Shown here piece by piece: positions 8,056 through 9,906 of a DNA stretch of 9,906 nucleotides; the first letter of the stretch is position 1; every line of letters begins with the position of its first letter. The position numbers were made by a program, and so were the translations under genes. A model generated the notes under the pieces. It was given only the letters and a program-made list of their open reading frames with translations. It had not been told where the DNA came from and made no database searches. Origin of the DNA: an uncultured Bacteroidales bacterium (lineage in GTDB: Bacteria > Bacteroidota > Bacteroidia > Bacteroidales > UBA3663); NCBI GenBank assembly GCA_905236195.1, contig CAJOOX010000095.1, forward strand, positions 1-9,906, read 5' to 3'.

Positions 8056-8093
8056 CAGGCTCTGAACGACCGAAAAAAATCGTTCAGAGCCTG
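8056..8093. promoter_or_regulatory. Perfect 14-bp inverted repeat, candidate operator over the -33 region
   Basis: CAGGCTCTGAACGA (8056-8069) and TCGTTCAGAGCCTG (8080-8093) are exact reverse complements separated by 10 bp that include a run of seven A/T pairs. Its centre is about 26 bp upstream of the TATATTTG element, so it covers the place where a -33 box would be. A dimeric activator site is the favoured reading. As RNA it would form a strong hairpin after the regulator gene, but the T-run lies in the loop and not after the stem, so it is not a canonical intrinsic terminator. Confidence 0.65.
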
Positions 8094-8100
8094 TAAATTC

Positions 8101-8114
8101 TGTTTCATGAAACA
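8101..8114. promoter_or_regulatory. Perfect 14-bp palindrome upstream of the susC promoter
   Basis: TGTTTCATGAAACA is its own reverse complement. It lies 9 bp after the end of the regulator gene on the minus strand. Its centre is 33 bp, about three helical turns, from the centre of the inverted repeat at 8056-8093. A second operator site on the same DNA face is plausible. It is short and AT-rich enough that a chance origin cannot be ruled out. Confidence 0.4.
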
Positions 8115-8122
8115 ATCTTCGA

Positions 8123-9694
8123 CTATTTTGTCAATTCTCTCAACTCTGTTGGATACTTGCCATACTGGTGCTTAAAGCATCGAGAGAAATAACCCGGGGT
8201 GCCGAAGCCCACTTCATAGGCAATTTCGTTGACGGTTTTGCAGGTGGTCGAGAGCAACACATAGGCCTGCTGCAACCGCATCTGGCGAAGCAGTTCTACC
8301 GGCGTAAGACCCGTTAGGGCTTTCACCTTGCGGTAGAGCTGCACGCGGCTGATACCCATCTTCTCGCCCAGTTCATCCATCTTCAGACCGGGGTTCGACA
8401 TATTCTGGCGGATGGCCTTGTTCAGAGTCTCTGCAAAAATGGCATCCTGCGAACGCACCGCGGGCAGGTCCTCCTCCCGCATTTCGAACACTTGTTTCAG
8501 GCGGCGGCTGTCGGGGTTGGTATAAAAGAGGGTCTCTTCCTCGTGCATAGCCTGCCGTTCGCGCAGTGTACGGCGCATCTGCAACAGGGCCCTTGTGATC
8601 AGCAACAGCGCTACAATCAGCACCGCAAGGCTCAGCAGGCTGACCAGCAATGCCTTGTGCTGGGTATTGTACAGTCCCAGCGATTCTTCCAGTTTGTCGT
8701 GTATTGTAACCAGATTGTTCACCTGCGACATCAGTTCGTTGCTCGTCAGTGCCGTCATCGTCACGTTGTCGGGCGTCACCAGCATGCCCTGGAGTACGTT
8801 TTCGCGCTCATAGGGTTCTCCCGTCAGAATCTGGAGGGCCAGTTTCACAATCTCCTCGCCGTGGGTCGGATAAATATAGGTGGCATGAAACCGCCCTTTC
8901 TCCACATAGTCAATACCCTGGTTCTTGCCGGGCATCCCGTCCACGCCGATCACCTTCGCCGGCTCAGCCGTTCCCATATCAAGATATGCCTGACAGGCTC
9001 CGTCCGCCATACCGTCGTTGTGACAGAACACCACGTCCCAGTCGTTGTCCTTCTCAGCCAGCACAGTTTCATAGCCGCCCTTGCCGGTCCAGTCACTCTC
9101 CACATAACGGTAGTCCACATCGGGACAGATTGCCATCACGTTACTGAAGCCCCGATGCCGGTCCTGAGCCGGGGAAGAATGCATCGCCCCGGTTATCTCC
9201 AGCACCCGGAGTTTGCGGCCTCCGCCCTCCCCCTGACGTTGTTTCAGATGACCGACAATGTAATTGCCCACATCGCGACCTACAGCCTCGTTGTCGCCTC
9301 CGATGAACGCTGTGTATTCATCTGTGTCTGCCTTACGGTCGAAGAACACGACCGGAATACCACACCGTCTGACCCTGACAATAGCATCGGCTACTGCTTC
9401 CGATTCGCCAGGCGCTACCACCAGCAGATGGATGCCGCTCTCCACCAGACTGTCAATCTGATGCACCTGCAACGCCACATCGTCATGGGCATCCGCAATG
9501 CTCACTTCCACATCCCGACGGTACAGGTGTTGGGCTGCAAGCATTTCGCTGTTCACCTTTTCACGCCATATGCCACCGGCACATTGCGATACTCCGATTT
9601 TATAGGCGGCGTCTCCATCACTGCATGATGCCAACACTGGCAGAAAGACAGCTGCCGGTAATAAAAGTTTCATCCGAAGAAATAGTTTAGGCAT
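8123..9694 (-). CDS. Membrane-spanning one-component regulator: periplasmic sugar-binding domain, TM helix, AraC-type DNA-binding domain
   Basis: This 523-residue protein is the likely activator of the operon. Residues about 30-315 form a type I periplasmic-binding-protein domain of the ribose/fructose class: KIGVSQCAGGIWR, PVVFFDR (114-120), ITGAMHSSPAQDRHRGF (167-183), CHNDGMADGA (224-233) and VIGVDGMPG (248-256). A hydrophobic helix at about 349-371 crosses the inner membrane. After a linker of about 45 residues comes an AraC-family domain (418-520) with two helix-turn-helix units (MDELGEKMGISRVQLYRKVK and VNEIAYEVGFGTPGYFSRCF). The histidine kinase, ATPase and receiver domains of hybrid two-component PUL sensors, which total about 900 residues or more, are absent, and there is no sign of a frameshift. 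The N-terminus ends in a lipobox LASC (Cys24). Met8 is a possible alternative start that gives a shorter, more typical signal peptide. By analogy with the fructose-sensing BT1754 of B. thetaiotaomicron, the ligand may be fructose; this is inference. Confidence 0.9.
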   Translation of the reverse strand: MPKLFLRMKLLLPAAVFLPVLASCSDGDAAYKIGVSQCAGGIWREKVNSEMLAAQHLYRRDVEVSIADAHDDVALQVHQIDSLVESGIHLLVVAPGESEAVADAIVRVRRCGIPVVFFDRKADTDEYTAFIGGDNEAVGRDVGNYIVGHLKQRQGEGGGRKLRVLEITGAMHSSPAQDRHRGFSNVMAICPDVDYRYVESDWTGKGGYETVLAEKDNDWDVVFCHNDGMADGACQAYLDMGTAEPAKVIGVDGMPGKNQGIDYVEKGRFHATYIYPTHGEEIVKLALQILTGEPYERENVLQGMLVTPDNVTMTALTSNELMSQVNNLVTIHDKLEESLGLYNTQHKALLVSLLSLAVLIVALLLITRALLQMRRTLRERQAMHEEETLFYTNPDSRRLKQVFEMREEDLPAVRSQDAIFAETLNKAIRQNMSNPGLKMDELGEKMGISRVQLYRKVKALTGLTPVELLRQMRLQQAYVLLSTTCKTVNEIAYEVGFGTPGYFSRCFKHQYGKYPTELRELTK

Positions 9695-9725
9695 ACAAAT
9701 GACTGTATATTTTCTATAGGGTTGT

Positions 9726-9906
9726 TCTATAAATTATGTCGAGATGATTTTTGACTTTATGTGAGTATTATTTTGCAAGTTAAGGAGGGAAGCAATGCGG
9801 GCATTGTGACCGACGCTGGCTTGGCAAAAGGATGCCACAGAAAGCAAAAAGCAGCCGAAATATAAGGGGCATCTGTGTATAAGTTAATTAAAACAGAATT
9901 TATAGA
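9726..9906. repeat. MITE-like structured intergenic element upstream of the regulator
   Basis: The 212 bp upstream of the regulator contain no credible gene on either strand. TCTATAAATT (9726-9735) and AATTTATAGA (9897-9906) form a perfect 10-bp inverted repeat, and the right copy ends exactly at the window edge, so it could extend further. Inside are TTTTGC-AAG (9771-9779) pairing with CTT-G-GCAAAA (9820-9829, one bulge), a short hairpin GCAATG-CGGG-CATTGT (9792-9807), and GATGCC (9831-9836) pairing with GGCATC (9868-9873). This layout suits a small non-autonomous mobile element or a structured RNA. No clear TAnnTTTG promoter for the regulator was found in the gap. Confidence 0.4.

Noticed and set aside
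8056..8093. Intrinsic terminator for the regulator gene
   Set aside because: The T/A run is inside the loop and neither strand has a U-run just after the stem, so a canonical rho-independent terminator is not supported.
8492..9628. A 378-codon plus-strand open frame opposite the regulator
   Set aside because: It is the antisense shadow of the regulator; no family motifs, and the regulator's motifs on the minus strand are unambiguous.
9712..9731. Direct repeat TTCTATA (9712-9718 and 9725-9731) as a regulator operator
   Set aside because: It is short and AT-rich, and the second copy is better explained as part of the inverted end of the 9726-9906 element.
9795..9809. AGGAGG followed by ATG on the plus strand at the right end
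   Set aside because: The frame ends after four codons, so this is not a gene; the match lies in a loop of the structured element.

Overview
This window holds one compact polysaccharide utilisation locus (PUL) from a member of the Bacteroidales. Five genes lie head to tail on the minus strand. The SusC/SusD pair, the lipoprotein signals of the form Cys-Ser-Asp/Glu-rich, the TAnnTTTG promoter element and the near absence of Shine-Dalgarno sequences all point to Bacteroidetes. The roughly balanced base composition of the coding DNA would suit Prevotellaceae better than a typical AT-richer Bacteroides, but the sequence does not settle the genus.

Layout in transcription order (right to left): a membrane-spanning regulator (9694-8123); a 119-bp regulatory gap with a Bacteroidetes promoter, a perfect 14-bp inverted repeat and a separate perfect 14-bp palindrome; a SusC-like TonB-dependent transporter (8003-4896); a SusD-like surface lipoprotein (4882-3128); a surface lipoprotein with Ig-like domains and a C-terminal glutamine-amidotransferase-like region of the DUF4960 type (3108-1711); and a GH32 family fructan hydrolase lipoprotein (1704-109). 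The last four genes are separated by only 13, 19 and 6 bp and are almost certainly one operon.

Proposed working model: the GH32 lipoprotein cuts a beta-fructan or fructo-oligosaccharide at the cell surface, the DUF4960-type protein and SusD bind glycan, and SusC imports the products across the outer membrane with TonB energy. A fructose-type sugar in the periplasm is then sensed by the periplasmic-binding-protein domain of the regulator, which activates the operon. GH32 is the only recognisable carbohydrate-active enzyme here. No fructokinase or inner-membrane sugar permease is present; they may lie beyond the left edge.

The most unusual item is the regulator. It joins a ribose/fructose-type binding domain, a transmembrane helix and an AraC-type DNA-binding domain with no histidine kinase or receiver domain, so it looks like a one-component, phosphorelay-free version of the hybrid two-component sensors that normally control fructan PULs. 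Both window ends carry palindromic, repeat-like intergenic DNA (about 1-102 and 9726-9906) that looks like small non-coding mobile or structured elements bracketing the PUL.
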